From Streptomyces sp. JJ36 (lineage in GTDB: Bacteria; Actinomycetota; Actinomycetes; Streptomycetales; Streptomycetaceae), in NCBI RefSeq assembly GCF_021696945.1, contig NZ_JACYHE010000005.1, forward strand, positions 89,604-153,603: a stretch of DNA of 64,000 nucleotides. Reading direction: 5' to 3'. Positions 25,213 to 33,387 of the stretch are shown in pieces. Both the position numbers and the translations under genes were made by a program. How positions within the stretch are numbered: position 1 is the stretch's first letter; every line of letters starts with the position of its first letter. The notes beneath the pieces were generated by a model. It saw only the letters and a program-made list of their open reading frames with translations, was not told the origin of the DNA and made no database searches.

Positions 25213-27963
25213 ATGAGCGAGCACCGTCGTAAGCCGCCACAGGGGCGCGGCCGGCGTGCGGCGCAGCAGCCGCCGCAGCCCCAGCAGCCGCCGTACGGCC
25301 GGCGTGCCGCGCCGCCGCGGGACGCCACCACCGCGTCGTACGGACAGGGCCCCGTCTCCGGCCACGGGCAGGGGGCGTACAGCAGGGAGGGCCCCGACGA
25401 GCGCCCGTACGGCGGGCGCGCCGAGGCCCGGCGGGCCGCGCGCGGTGGTGGCCGGCGACGTGCCGCGGCCGCCTCCGCGGCGGGAGCCGGTGCGGCCGGC
25501 GGCCGCGCGGCGGCCCGCGGCCGGGCGGCACCGGCCGAGGTGAAGAAGCGCTTCATCGACTACCCCCGTGCGGGGAAGTACGGCTACAAGCGCTGGATGC
25601 CGTCCTGGAAGCAGGTGCTGGGCACCTTTGTGGCCTTCGCCGGCGCGATGATGGGCCTGGCGGGCATCGCCTACGCCATGGTGGAGGTGCCGGACATCAA
25701 GAAGACGACGGCCACCTCCGAGAAGAACGTCTACTACTGGGGAGACGGCACCCGGATGGTCACCGCCGGCGGCGGCGACCAGAACCGGCAGATCATCGAT
25801 CTGGGGCAGATCCCGGACAGCATGGAGAACGCCGTGATCGCGGCGGAGAACGAGACCTTCTACGAGGACTCGGGCGTCGACCCGTTCGGCATCGCCCGCG
25901 CCGCCGTCCGGATGGCGATGGGCGGGGCCACGCAGTCCGGCTCGACGATCACCCAGCAGTACGTGAAGAACACCTACCTCTCCCAGGACCAGACGGTCAC
26001 CCGCAAGGCCAAGGAACTCCTGATCTCCATCAAGGTCGACGCCCAGCTGGAGAAGGAGGAGATCCTGTCCGGCTACCTCAACACCGCCTACTACGGGCGC
26101 GGCGCCTACGGCATCCAGGCGGCCTCGCACGCCTACTACCGCAAGGATGCGAAGGACCTGAACCCGCGCCAGACGGCGTTCCTGGCGACGCTGCTGAACG
26201 GCCCGAACCTCTACGACCCGCACGGCGGCGAGGCCGGGCAGTCGGCCAAGGCCAACCGCGAACGGGCGGAGAAGCGCTGGGCGTGGATCCTGCGCCGCGA
26301 GGTGGAGACCGGCCGGATGGAGGCCTCCGAGCGGCAGGCCATCCTGGACAAGGGCTTCCCGATGCCCAAGCCGCCGCAGAAGGCGACCAACCTGCAGGGG
26401 CAGATCGGCTACCTGGTGCGGCAGGCCAACCAGGACCTGCTCTCCGACCCGGAGTCCGGCATCACCCAGCGGGAGCTGGACCAGGGCGGCTTCCAGATCT
26501 ACACCACCTTCGACAAGAAGAAGGTGGAGGCGCTGGAGGAGACGGTCAAGAAGACCAGGAAGGAGAACCTCGACCCGGAGAAGGAGGAGAAGGACAAGTA
26601 CGTCCAGTTCGGCGGCGCCACGGTGAAGCCGGACGACGGGGCCATCCTGGCGATCTACGGCGGCCAGGACGCGCTGACCAACTGGCAGAACAACGCGGGC
26701 TTCACCGGCGCCTCCGTCGGCTCGACCTTCAAGCCCTATGTGATGGCCGCCGCGATGCGGGACGGCGTACGCGACCCGGACGGCCCCGCGGACCAGGGCG
26801 CCGACATGCGGACCCCGGTCTCGCCGAAGAGCGTCTACAACGGCGACAACGAGATCAAGCTGCTCGAGTACGACGGCGACACCTGGCTGAACGAGGACGG
26901 CGAGGAGTGGCACCAGAAGAACGAGGGCGAGACGGACTACGGCCCCGTCACGCTGCGTGAGGCGATGCGGGTGTCCGCCAACACCCCGTTCATCCAGCTC
27001 GGCATGGACGTCGGCCTGCAGCAGGTCAAGGAGGCGGCGCTGGACGCCGGGCTCCAGGACGACAAGAACAAGCTGGCCGGCCTCACCCCGACGTTCTCCC
27101 TGGGCACCTCCGCGCCCAGCGCCATCGAGATGGCCAACAGCTACGCCACCTTCGCCAACAGCGGTGTCCGGGCGGAGACCTACTCGGTGAAGGAGGTCCG
27201 GGACGGCGCGAAGGTGCTCTACCGGCACCAGAAGAAGACCTCCCGGGCCTTCGAGTCGGCCGTGGCGGACAACATCACCAGCATGCTGGAGACCGTGGTC
27301 CAGGAGGGCACCGGCACCAAGGCGCTGGAGCTGGGCCGCCCGGCGGCCGGCAAGACCGGCACCACGGACGACAACAAGACCGCCTGGTTCTCCGGCTACA
27401 CGCCGCAGCTCTCCACCGCGATCGGCATGTGGCGGTCCAACCCGGAGGACCCGAAGTTCCTGTCCATGTACGGCACCGCCGGGCTCGACCAGATCCACGG
27501 TGCGTCCTTCCCCGCGGAGATCTGGACCGAGTACATGGGCAAGGCGACCGAGGGGATGCCGAAGAAGGGCTTCCCGGAGCCGGAGGAGATCGGCGAGGAG
27601 GTGTGCAGCCACATCTCCTGTCAGGAGCCCTCGCCGAGCGCCACCCCCTCCGAGACCCCGTCGGAGACGCCGTCCGAGACCCCGTCCGAGACGCCGTCCG
27701 AGACCTCGCCCTCGCCCTCGCTGCCGACACCGACGGAGAGCTGCCGGTTCGCCTGGGAGTGCCAGGACGAGGGCACCACGCAGGGCACGGACGAAGGCAC
27801 CACCGACGGGACCGACCAGGGCACCACCGAGGGCACGGACGAAGGCACGACCACCGGCACCGACCAGGGCAACAGCCAGGGCAACTCCGGCGGGGACGAC
27901 GGCGGCGGGCTGTTCGGCGGCCCGTCCAGCGGGAGCGGCGGCCGCGAGGAGGAACCGCAGTAG
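25213..27963 (+). CDS. Class A penicillin-binding protein (bifunctional)
   Basis: 916 residues. A basic Gln/Arg/Ala-rich cytoplasmic head (about 110 residues) and a membrane helix at about 137-157 (VLGTFVAFAGAMMGLAGIAY) precede the glycosyltransferase domain GT51 with AVIAAENETFYEDSGVDPFG and SGSTITQQYVKNTYLSQDQT. The transpeptidase domain has the SxxK serine in GASVGSTFKPY, SxN in RVSANTPFIQ and KTG in PAAGKTGTTDDNKTA. It polymerises lipid II and cross-links peptidoglycan outside the membrane. The last ~100 residues are repeats (PSET units, then GTDEGT/GTDQGT units) likely forming a flexible wall-associated tail. Followed by a strong terminator. Confidence 0.95.
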   Translation: MSEHRRKPPQGRGRRAAQQPPQPQQPPYGRRAAPPRDATTASYGQGPVSGHGQGAYSREGPDERPYGGRAEARRAARGGGRRRAAAASAAGAGAAGGRAAARGRAAPAEVKKRFIDYPRAGKYGYKRWMPSWKQVLGTFVAFAGAMMGLAGIAYAMVEVPDIKKTTATSEKNVYYWGDGTRMVTAGGGDQNRQIIDLGQIPDSMENAVIAAENETFYEDSGVDPFGIARAAVRMAMGGATQSGSTITQQYVKNTYLSQDQTVTRKAKELLISIKVDAQLEKEEILSGYLNTAYYGRGAYGIQAASHAYYRKDAKDLNPRQTAFLATLLNGPNLYDPHGGEAGQSAKANRERAEKRWAWILRREVETGRMEASERQAILDKGFPMPKPPQKATNLQGQIGYLVRQANQDLLSDPESGITQRELDQGGFQIYTTFDKKKVEALEETVKKTRKENLDPEKEEKDKYVQFGGATVKPDDGAILAIYGGQDALTNWQNNAGFTGASVGSTFKPYVMAAAMRDGVRDPDGPADQGADMRTPVSPKSVYNGDNEIKLLEYDGDTWLNEDGEEWHQKNEGETDYGPVTLREAMRVSANTPFIQLGMDVGLQQVKEAALDAGLQDDKNKLAGLTPTFSLGTSAPSAIEMANSYATFANSGVRAETYSVKEVRDGAKVLYRHQKKTSRAFESAVADNITSMLETVVQEGTGTKALELGRPAAGKTGTTDDNKTAWFSGYTPQLSTAIGMWRSNPEDPKFLSMYGTAGLDQIHGASFPAEIWTEYMGKATEGMPKKGFPEPEEIGEEVCSHISCQEPSPSATPSETPSETPSETPSETPSETSPSPSLPTPTESCRFAWECQDEGTTQGTDEGTTDGTDQGTTEGTDEGTTTGTDQGNSQGNSGGDDGGGLFGGPSSGSGGREEEPQ

Positions 27964-28001
27964 CGCAGCCGCCCCCGACACCGGACGGCGTCCCGCGCCC
28001 C

Positions 28002-28037
28002 TGAAGCCCCCGCCGGGCGGACCCGGCGGGGGCTTCA
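28002..28037. terminator. Terminator after the PBP gene
   Basis: A perfect 16-bp stem (28002-28017 with 28022-28037) with loop CGGA. It lies between the PBP stop and the next gene on the same strand, whose start follows by 19 bases. Confidence 0.8.
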
Positions 28038-28056
28038 TGCGGCAGGATGGTGCGCC

Positions 28057-29574
28057 ATGAGGAGCGAGCAGCACCCGGAGCACCCGGCCGGCACGGTCGT
28101 ACGCCCGACGGAGCAGGACGAGGTCGCCGCGGCGGGCAGCGAGCTGATCGGCGGACCGGCCGGCCGGCGGGCCCGCACCGGCGGGTACTGGTGGACCCCG
28201 CTGCGGGTGGTCGCCCTGGTGATGCTGGGCATGTTCGCGCTGGGGATGGTGCAGAAGCTGCCCTGCTACAACGGCGGCTGGTTCTTCGGGCAGACCACCC
28301 AGTATGTGCACGCCTGCTACTCCGACATCCCGCACCTCTACCACGGGCGCGGCTTCGCCGACGGGCTGACCCCGTACTTCGACCGCATCCCGCGGGAGAC
28401 CTCCGGCGGGATGGAGTATCTGGAGTATCCGGTGCTGACCGGGCTCTTCATGAAGGTCGCCGCCTGGATGACGCCCACCGGCGGCGGCCTCATGAAGCAG
28501 GAGCAGATCTACTGGCTGGTCAACGCCGGCATGCTGATGGTCTGCGCCGTGGTGCTCGCCGTCTGCGTGGCCCGCACCCACCGGCACCGCCCCTGGGACG
28601 CGCTGCTGGTGGCGCTGGCTCCGGCCCTCGCCCTCACCGCCACGATCAACTGGGATCTGCTGGCGGTTTCGCTGACCTCCGTCGGGATGCTGCTGTGGGC
28701 CCGCGGGCGTCCGCTGGGGGCAGGGGTGCTGCTCGGCCTGGCGACCGCGGCCAAGCTCTACCCGGCGCTGCTGCTCGGCCCGCTGCTGGTGCTCTGCTGG
28801 CGCGCCGGGCGGTTCCGTGCCTTCGGCACGGCCCTGGGCGGCGCCGCCTTCGCCTGGTCCTGCGTGAACGTGCCGGTGCTGCTGCCGGCACCGGAGGGCT
28901 GGGCGAAGTTCTACACCTTCAGCCAGGAACGGCCGGTGGACTTCGGCTCCCTCTGGCTGATCATCTCCCAGCGCTCCGGAGACCCGCTGGACGGCGTCAA
29001 CAACTGGGCCATGCTGCTGATGGCCGCCGGCTGCGCCGGCATCGCCGCGCTGGCGTTCTGCGCGCCCCGGCGGCCGCGCTTCGCGCAGCTCGCCTTCCTC
29101 GTGCTGGCCCTCTTCGTGCTCACCAACAAGGTCTACTCGCCGCAGTACGTGCTGTGGCTGATCCCGCTCGCGGCACTGGCCCGGCCGAGGTGGCGGGACT
29201 TCCTCATCTGGCAGGCGGCCGAGGTGCTCTACTTCGTCGGCATCTGGATGTATCTGGCGTGGACGAGCGGCGGCGACAAGCACCAGGGGCTGCCCACCGA
29301 GGGCTACCAGCTCGTCATCGCCGCCCATCTGCTGGGCACGCTCTATCTCTGCGCGGTCGTGGTACGGGACGTGCTGTTGCCGGAGCGGGACGTCGTCCGC
29401 CGGGACGGCTCCGACGACCCCTCGGGGGGCGTACTGGACCGGGCCCCGGACCGGTTCGTGCTGGGACCGGCCGCCCGGGCGCACGGAGCCCACCGCACCG
29501 CCCCCGTGGCGCCCGGAGCACCGGCCGGGCACGACCGGGCGTACGTCCGCTGGGGGACGCCCTCGGCGGGCTGA
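28057..29574 (+). CDS. GT87-family polyprenol-dependent glycosyltransferase
   Basis: 505 residues with about 10-12 membrane helices, e.g. TPLRVVALVMLGMFALGMV and LLVALAPALALTATINWDLL. The latter carries the INWD segment typical of GT-C/GT87 mannosyltransferases. The first extracellular loop is CYNGGWFFGQTTQYVHACYS, followed by EYLEYPVLTGLFMKVAAWM. Such proteins move mannose or arabinose from a polyprenyl-phosphate sugar onto cell-surface glycans. It follows the PBP gene across a terminator and precedes a parS site. Confidence 0.8.
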   Translation: MRSEQHPEHPAGTVVRPTEQDEVAAAGSELIGGPAGRRARTGGYWWTPLRVVALVMLGMFALGMVQKLPCYNGGWFFGQTTQYVHACYSDIPHLYHGRGFADGLTPYFDRIPRETSGGMEYLEYPVLTGLFMKVAAWMTPTGGGLMKQEQIYWLVNAGMLMVCAVVLAVCVARTHRHRPWDALLVALAPALALTATINWDLLAVSLTSVGMLLWARGRPLGAGVLLGLATAAKLYPALLLGPLLVLCWRAGRFRAFGTALGGAAFAWSCVNVPVLLPAPEGWAKFYTFSQERPVDFGSLWLIISQRSGDPLDGVNNWAMLLMAAGCAGIAALAFCAPRRPRFAQLAFLVLALFVLTNKVYSPQYVLWLIPLAALARPRWRDFLIWQAAEVLYFVGIWMYLAWTSGGDKHQGLPTEGYQLVIAAHLLGTLYLCAVVVRDVLLPERDVVRRDGSDDPSGGVLDRAPDRFVLGPAARAHGAHRTAPVAPGAPAGHDRAYVRWGTPSAG

Positions 29575-29589
29575 GAGCGGCCTCGCGAG

Positions 29590-29603
29590 GTTTCACGTGA
29601 AAC
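29590..29603. promoter_or_regulatory. parS: parS site (ParB binding)
   Basis: The perfect 14-base palindrome GTTTCACGTGAAAC in the gap before the MFS gene. ParB loads here and spreads to form the segregation complex near oriC. It is the outermost of six identical sites in this window, about 23 kb from oriC. Confidence 0.95.
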
Positions 29604-29630
29604 GAGTCCCCGGGAGCCGGGGGCTGCGCC

Positions 29631-30950
29631 ATGGACCGCACGGTGATGTGTGAGGCTGTGCCCATGGCCTTCGTCGGTGATCTCCGCACCCTGCTGGGCT
29701 TCCCGGGATTCCGGCGCCTTCTCGCCACCCGGCTGCTCTCCCAGCTCGCCGACGGGGTCTTCCAGGTCGCACTGGCCACCCACGTGGTCTTCTCGCCCGA
29801 ACGGGAGACCTCGGCAGGCGCCATCGCCTCGGCCATGGCCGTTCTGCTGCTCCCCTACTCCCTGCTCGGCCCCTTCGCCGGGGTGCTGCTCGACCGCTGG
29901 CGGCGGCGGCAGGTGCTCTTCCTGGGCAACCTGCTGCGCGCCCTGATGGCGGCGTGCACGGCCGCCCTCGTCCTCGGCGAAGCCCCGCAGTGGCTCTTCT
30001 ATCTCTCCGCGCTCTCCGTCACCGCGGTGAACCGCTTCATCCTGGCCGGGCTCTCGGCCGCCCTGCCCCGGGTGGTGGACGAGGAGCGGCTGGTGATGGG
30101 CAACTCCCTCTCCCCGACCGCCGGCACGGTCGCGGCCACCGCCGGGGGCGGGGTCGCCTTCCTCGTGCGCCTGCTGGCCCCGGAGGGCGCCTCCGCCGAC
30201 GCCCTGGTGGTGCTCGTCGGCGCCGGCGTCTATCTGGCCGCCGGGCTCTCCGCCCTGCGCATGCACCGGGACCTGCTCGGCCCCGAGCCCTCGCGGGTCC
30301 AGCCGCACCTCGGCGCCGCCCTCGTCTCCACCGCCCGCGGCCTGGTCGCCGGGCTCCGTCATCTCGCGCAGCGCCGGACAGCCGCGGGAGCGCTCGGCGC
30401 CATGGCGCTGATGCGCTTCTGCTACGGGGGGCTGACGGTGATGGTGCTGATGCTGAGCCGCTACGCCTGGGGCGACGGCACCCCCGGGGACGAGCAGGGG
30501 CTGCGCTGGCTCGGCGCCGCGGTGGTGGTCTCCGGACTGGGCTTCCTGAGCGCCGCGCTGCTGACGCCGCCGGGTGTGGGACGGCTGCGGGAGCTGGGCT
30601 GGATGGCCCTCTGCGCGGGGGCGGCGGCGGTGCTGGAACCCGCGCTGGGGTTGCCGTTCGCGCCGGTGCCGATGCTGCTGGCGGCCTTCGTGCTGGGGCT
30701 GGTCACCCAGGGCTCGAAGATCGCCACGGACACCGTCGTCCAGTCCGAGGTGGACGACGCCTACCGGGGACGGGTGTTCTCCCTCTACGACATGCTCTTC
30801 AACGTCGCCTTCGTCGGCGCGGCCGGTGTCGCGGCGCTCATGCTCCCCCCGGACGGGCGCTCGGTCGCTCTGGTGGTGACGGTGGCGGCGCTCTATGCCG
30901 GGACCGCGCTGGCCCTGCTGCGTTTCCGGCACCTCCGGCAGGCCGCCTGA
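29631..30950 (+). CDS. MFS transporter
   Basis: 439 residues from the ATG at 29631, or 428 from the ATG at 29664, which matches the common start (AFVGDLRTLLGFPGFRRLL). About 12 helices: LLSQLADGVFQVALATHVVF, GPFAGVLLDRWRRRQVLFLG (the MFS motif A loop) and LSVTAVNRFILAGLSAALPR. The substrate is not predictable. A parS site lies just upstream. Confidence 0.85.
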   Translation: MDRTVMCEAVPMAFVGDLRTLLGFPGFRRLLATRLLSQLADGVFQVALATHVVFSPERETSAGAIASAMAVLLLPYSLLGPFAGVLLDRWRRRQVLFLGNLLRALMAACTAALVLGEAPQWLFYLSALSVTAVNRFILAGLSAALPRVVDEERLVMGNSLSPTAGTVAATAGGGVAFLVRLLAPEGASADALVVLVGAGVYLAAGLSALRMHRDLLGPEPSRVQPHLGAALVSTARGLVAGLRHLAQRRTAAGALGAMALMRFCYGGLTVMVLMLSRYAWGDGTPGDEQGLRWLGAAVVVSGLGFLSAALLTPPGVGRLRELGWMALCAGAAAVLEPALGLPFAPVPMLLAAFVLGLVTQGSKIATDTVVQSEVDDAYRGRVFSLYDMLFNVAFVGAAGVAALMLPPDGRSVALVVTVAALYAGTALALLRFRHLRQAA

Positions 30951-31136
30951 GCCCTCCCGTCACCACGGTGCACCACCCCCGATGCACGCCTCCCCGAAGG
31001 TCTCCGTGGCGCAACGACTGTCACATGCCAGGCACAGACCGACCCTGACGCCCCGTGCACCGGTCCTTATCGATAACTTACACAGGTCACATCGCACGCT
31101 GATGCGATTCATGCCATTCAACGAGGGGACCCCCGC

Positions 31137-31631
31137 ATGACCACTCCGTCGACTCCGCAGGGCCAGAACCCGTACGGCCAGCAGCCCGCCGGCCCGCCGC
31201 AGGGCAACCCGTACGGTCAGCAGCAGCCGTACGGACAGAACCCGTACGGCCAGCAGCCCGCCGGCGGATTCCCCGGCGGGGCTCCTGTCCCGCCGGCTCC
31301 GCCCGCCCAGGGCGGTGGCAAGAAGAAGGCCATCGGCGGCATCGTCGGCGGCGTGGTCGTGCTGGCGCTCGCCATCGGGGGCTGGATAGCCGGCCAGGAC
31401 GACGCCGACCAGGCCGAGGCCGGCGACTGCGTCGTCAACAACGGCACCTCGTTCAAGCCGGACGTCGAGGTCGTGGAGTGCGGCACGGCCAAGGCCGAGT
31501 TCGAGGTCGTCGAGAAGCACGACGGCGAGGGCACCTGCGACCGCACCAAGTACGCCGAGTACACCGAGACGAAGGGGAGCGACACCCTCTTCACGCTCTG
31601 CCTCAAGCCGGTGAGCGGCTCCGGCAGCTGA
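31137..31631 (+). CDS. LppU/SCO3897-like membrane-anchored protein
   Basis: 164 residues. A Gln/Pro/Gly/Tyr-rich cytoplasmic head with repeated NPYGQQP units, one helix (AIGGIVGGVVVLALAIGGWI, about 62-82) and a secreted domain of ~80 residues with four cysteines (DCVV, ECG, TCDR, LCLK) that probably form two disulfides. This matches the LppU/SCO3897 family of unknown function near the Streptomyces origin. Upstream, ATCGCA/TGCGAT (31091-31108) and TTATCGATAA are small dyads in an AT-richer promoter region. Confidence 0.75.
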   Translation: MTTPSTPQGQNPYGQQPAGPPQGNPYGQQQPYGQNPYGQQPAGGFPGGAPVPPAPPAQGGGKKKAIGGIVGGVVVLALAIGGWIAGQDDADQAEAGDCVVNNGTSFKPDVEVVECGTAKAEFEVVEKHDGEGTCDRTKYAEYTETKGSDTLFTLCLKPVSGSGS

Positions 31632-31654
31632 AGGGCACCGGAACGGCACCTGCG

Positions 31655-31701
31655 GGGGGCCGTGTGCTCACGGTCCACGTTTCACGTGAAACACGGCCCC
31701 C
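31655..31701. terminator. Inverted repeat enclosing a parS site, between convergent genes
   Basis: GGGGGCCGTGT (31655-31665) pairs perfectly with ACACGGCCCCC (31691-31701). A 25-base loop between them holds most of the parS palindrome, so a second short stem could form inside. It lies between the convergent LppU-like and CCA-adding enzyme genes, where a terminator is expected. Confidence 0.6.
31679..31692. promoter_or_regulatory. parS: parS site (ParB binding)
   Basis: Perfect GTTTCACGTGAAAC in the gap between convergent genes, overlapping the right arm of an 11-bp inverted repeat by two bases. Confidence 0.95.
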
Positions 31702-31723
31702 ACGCGCTCCCGGGCCCGCCGGG

Positions 31724-33223
31724 TCACTCCTGCGCGGCCCACCACTCCTTCAGGGCCGCGACCGCAGCGTCCCGCTCCATCGGGCCGTGCTCCAGCCGCA
31801 GCTCCAGCAGATGCCGGTAGGCCCTGCCGACCTCCGGCCCGGGCCCGATGCCGAGGATCTCCATGATCTCGTTGCCGTCGAGGTCGGGCCGGATCGCCTC
31901 CAGCTCCTCCTGCTCCTGCAACCGCGCGATCCGCTCCTCCAGCCCGTCATAGGCGCGGGAGAGGGCCTGCGCCTTGCGCTTGTTCCGCGTGGTGCAGTCG
32001 GAGCGGGTCAGCTTGTGCAGCCGGTCCAGCAGCGGCCCCGCGTCCCGCACGTAGCGGCGCACGGCCGAGTCGGTCCACTCCCCGGTTCCGTAGCCGTGGA
32101 AGCGCAGATGCAGCTCCACCAGCCGGGACACGTCCTTGACCAGCTCGCCGGAGTACTTGAGCGCGGTCATCCGCTTCCGGGTCATCTTGGCGCCCACCAC
32201 CTCGTGGTGGTGGAAGGAGACCCGGCCGTCCTTCTCGAAGCGGCGGGTACGCGGCTTGCCGATGTCGTGCAGCAGCGCCGCCAGGCGGAGGGTGAGGTCG
32301 GGACCGTTCTCCTCCAGGTCGATCGCCTGCTCCAGGACGGTCAACGAGTGCTCGTAGACGTCCTTGTGCCGGTGGTGCTCGTCCCGTTCCAGCCGCAGTG
32401 CGGGGATCTCCGGCACCACGTGCCCCGCGAGACCGGAGTCCACCAGCAGTCGCAGCCCCTTCCGGGGATGGGCGGAGAGCACCAGCTTGTTGAGCTCGTC
32501 CCGCACCCGCTCGGCCGAGACGATCTCGATCCGGTCGGCCATCGCCTTCATCGCCGCGAACACGTCGTGCGCCACCGTGAAGTCGAGCTGCGCGGCGAAC
32601 CGCGCCGCCCGCATCATCCGCAGCGGGTCGTCGGAGAAGGAGTCCTCCGGAGCGGCGGGCGTACGGAGTATCCGGCGGGCCAGATCCTCCAGGCCACCGT
32701 GCGGGTCGACGAACCGCTTCTCCGGCAGCGCCACCGCCATCGCATTGACCGTGAAGTCCCGGCGGACCAGATCCTCCTCGATCGAATCGCCGTAGGCGAC
32801 CTCGGGCTTGCGGGAACTGCGGTCGTACGCCTCGGAACGGTAGGTGGTGATCTCGATCTGGAACTCCTGCCCCGTGTCCCCGGCCCGCTTCAGGCAGCCC
32901 ACCGTCCCGAAGGCGATCCCGACGTCCCATACCGCGTCCGCCCAGGGACGCACCAGGGCGAGCACGTCCTCGGGCCGGGCGTCGGTCGTGAAGTCCAGGT
33001 CGTTTCCCAGCCGGCCCAGCAGCGCGTCCCGTACGGAGCCGCCCACCAGGGCCAGGCGGTGTCCGGCCTCCTCGAATCGGCGGGCGAGGTCGTCGGCGAC
33101 CGGCGAGACGCGCAGCAGCTCGCTCACGGCGCGGCGCTGCACCTCGCTCAGCTCCTGGGCGACGGGCTGTGCGGGCGGTGCGGGCTGGGCAGCCCGCCGG
33201 CTGTCATCGTTGGGGTTCGGCAC
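31724..33223 (-). CDS. pcnA: CCA tRNA nucleotidyltransferase (PcnA-like)
   Basis: About 499 residues from the GTG at 33223. The nucleotidyltransferase core has LALVGGSVRDALLGRLGNDL followed by DFTTDARPEDVL, with the metal-binding DLD and the RRDFTVNAMAVALPEKRF template-reading region. An HD domain follows (LTLRLAALLHDIGKPRTRRF). It adds or repairs the 3' CCA end of tRNAs. Longer in-frame starts up to 33358 exist but overlap the promoter of the divergent DUF6049 gene. No good ribosome-binding site precedes the GTG, so the message may be leaderless. Confidence 0.92.
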   Translation of the reverse strand: MPNPNDDSRRAAQPAPPAQPVAQELSEVQRRAVSELLRVSPVADDLARRFEEAGHRLALVGGSVRDALLGRLGNDLDFTTDARPEDVLALVRPWADAVWDVGIAFGTVGCLKRAGDTGQEFQIEITTYRSEAYDRSSRKPEVAYGDSIEEDLVRRDFTVNAMAVALPEKRFVDPHGGLEDLARRILRTPAAPEDSFSDDPLRMMRAARFAAQLDFTVAHDVFAAMKAMADRIEIVSAERVRDELNKLVLSAHPRKGLRLLVDSGLAGHVVPEIPALRLERDEHHRHKDVYEHSLTVLEQAIDLEENGPDLTLRLAALLHDIGKPRTRRFEKDGRVSFHHHEVVGAKMTRKRMTALKYSGELVKDVSRLVELHLRFHGYGTGEWTDSAVRRYVRDAGPLLDRLHKLTRSDCTTRNKRKAQALSRAYDGLEERIARLQEQEELEAIRPDLDGNEIMEILGIGPGPEVGRAYRHLLELRLEHGPMERDAAVAALKEWWAAQE

Positions 33224-33387
33224 GACAGAACAGGGTACGTCGAACCGTCCGCCACCGTGCCGGCCGTCCCCCGGGCCCCGTCCCCGGCGAGGCGGATGCC
33301 GCGGCACTTCGCGGACGTGCCCCTCGTTACCATCGGGGGTCCAGAAACACCACCACACCCACGACGGATCGACGGGACGGGAAGCGC

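Noticed and set aside
25159..29532. Very long open frame on the minus strand (over 1,400 codons) opposite the PBP and GT87 genes
   Set aside because: It is antisense to two clear genes, has an Arg/Gly/Val/His-rich composition without any domain, and arises from the high GC in third positions of the real genes.
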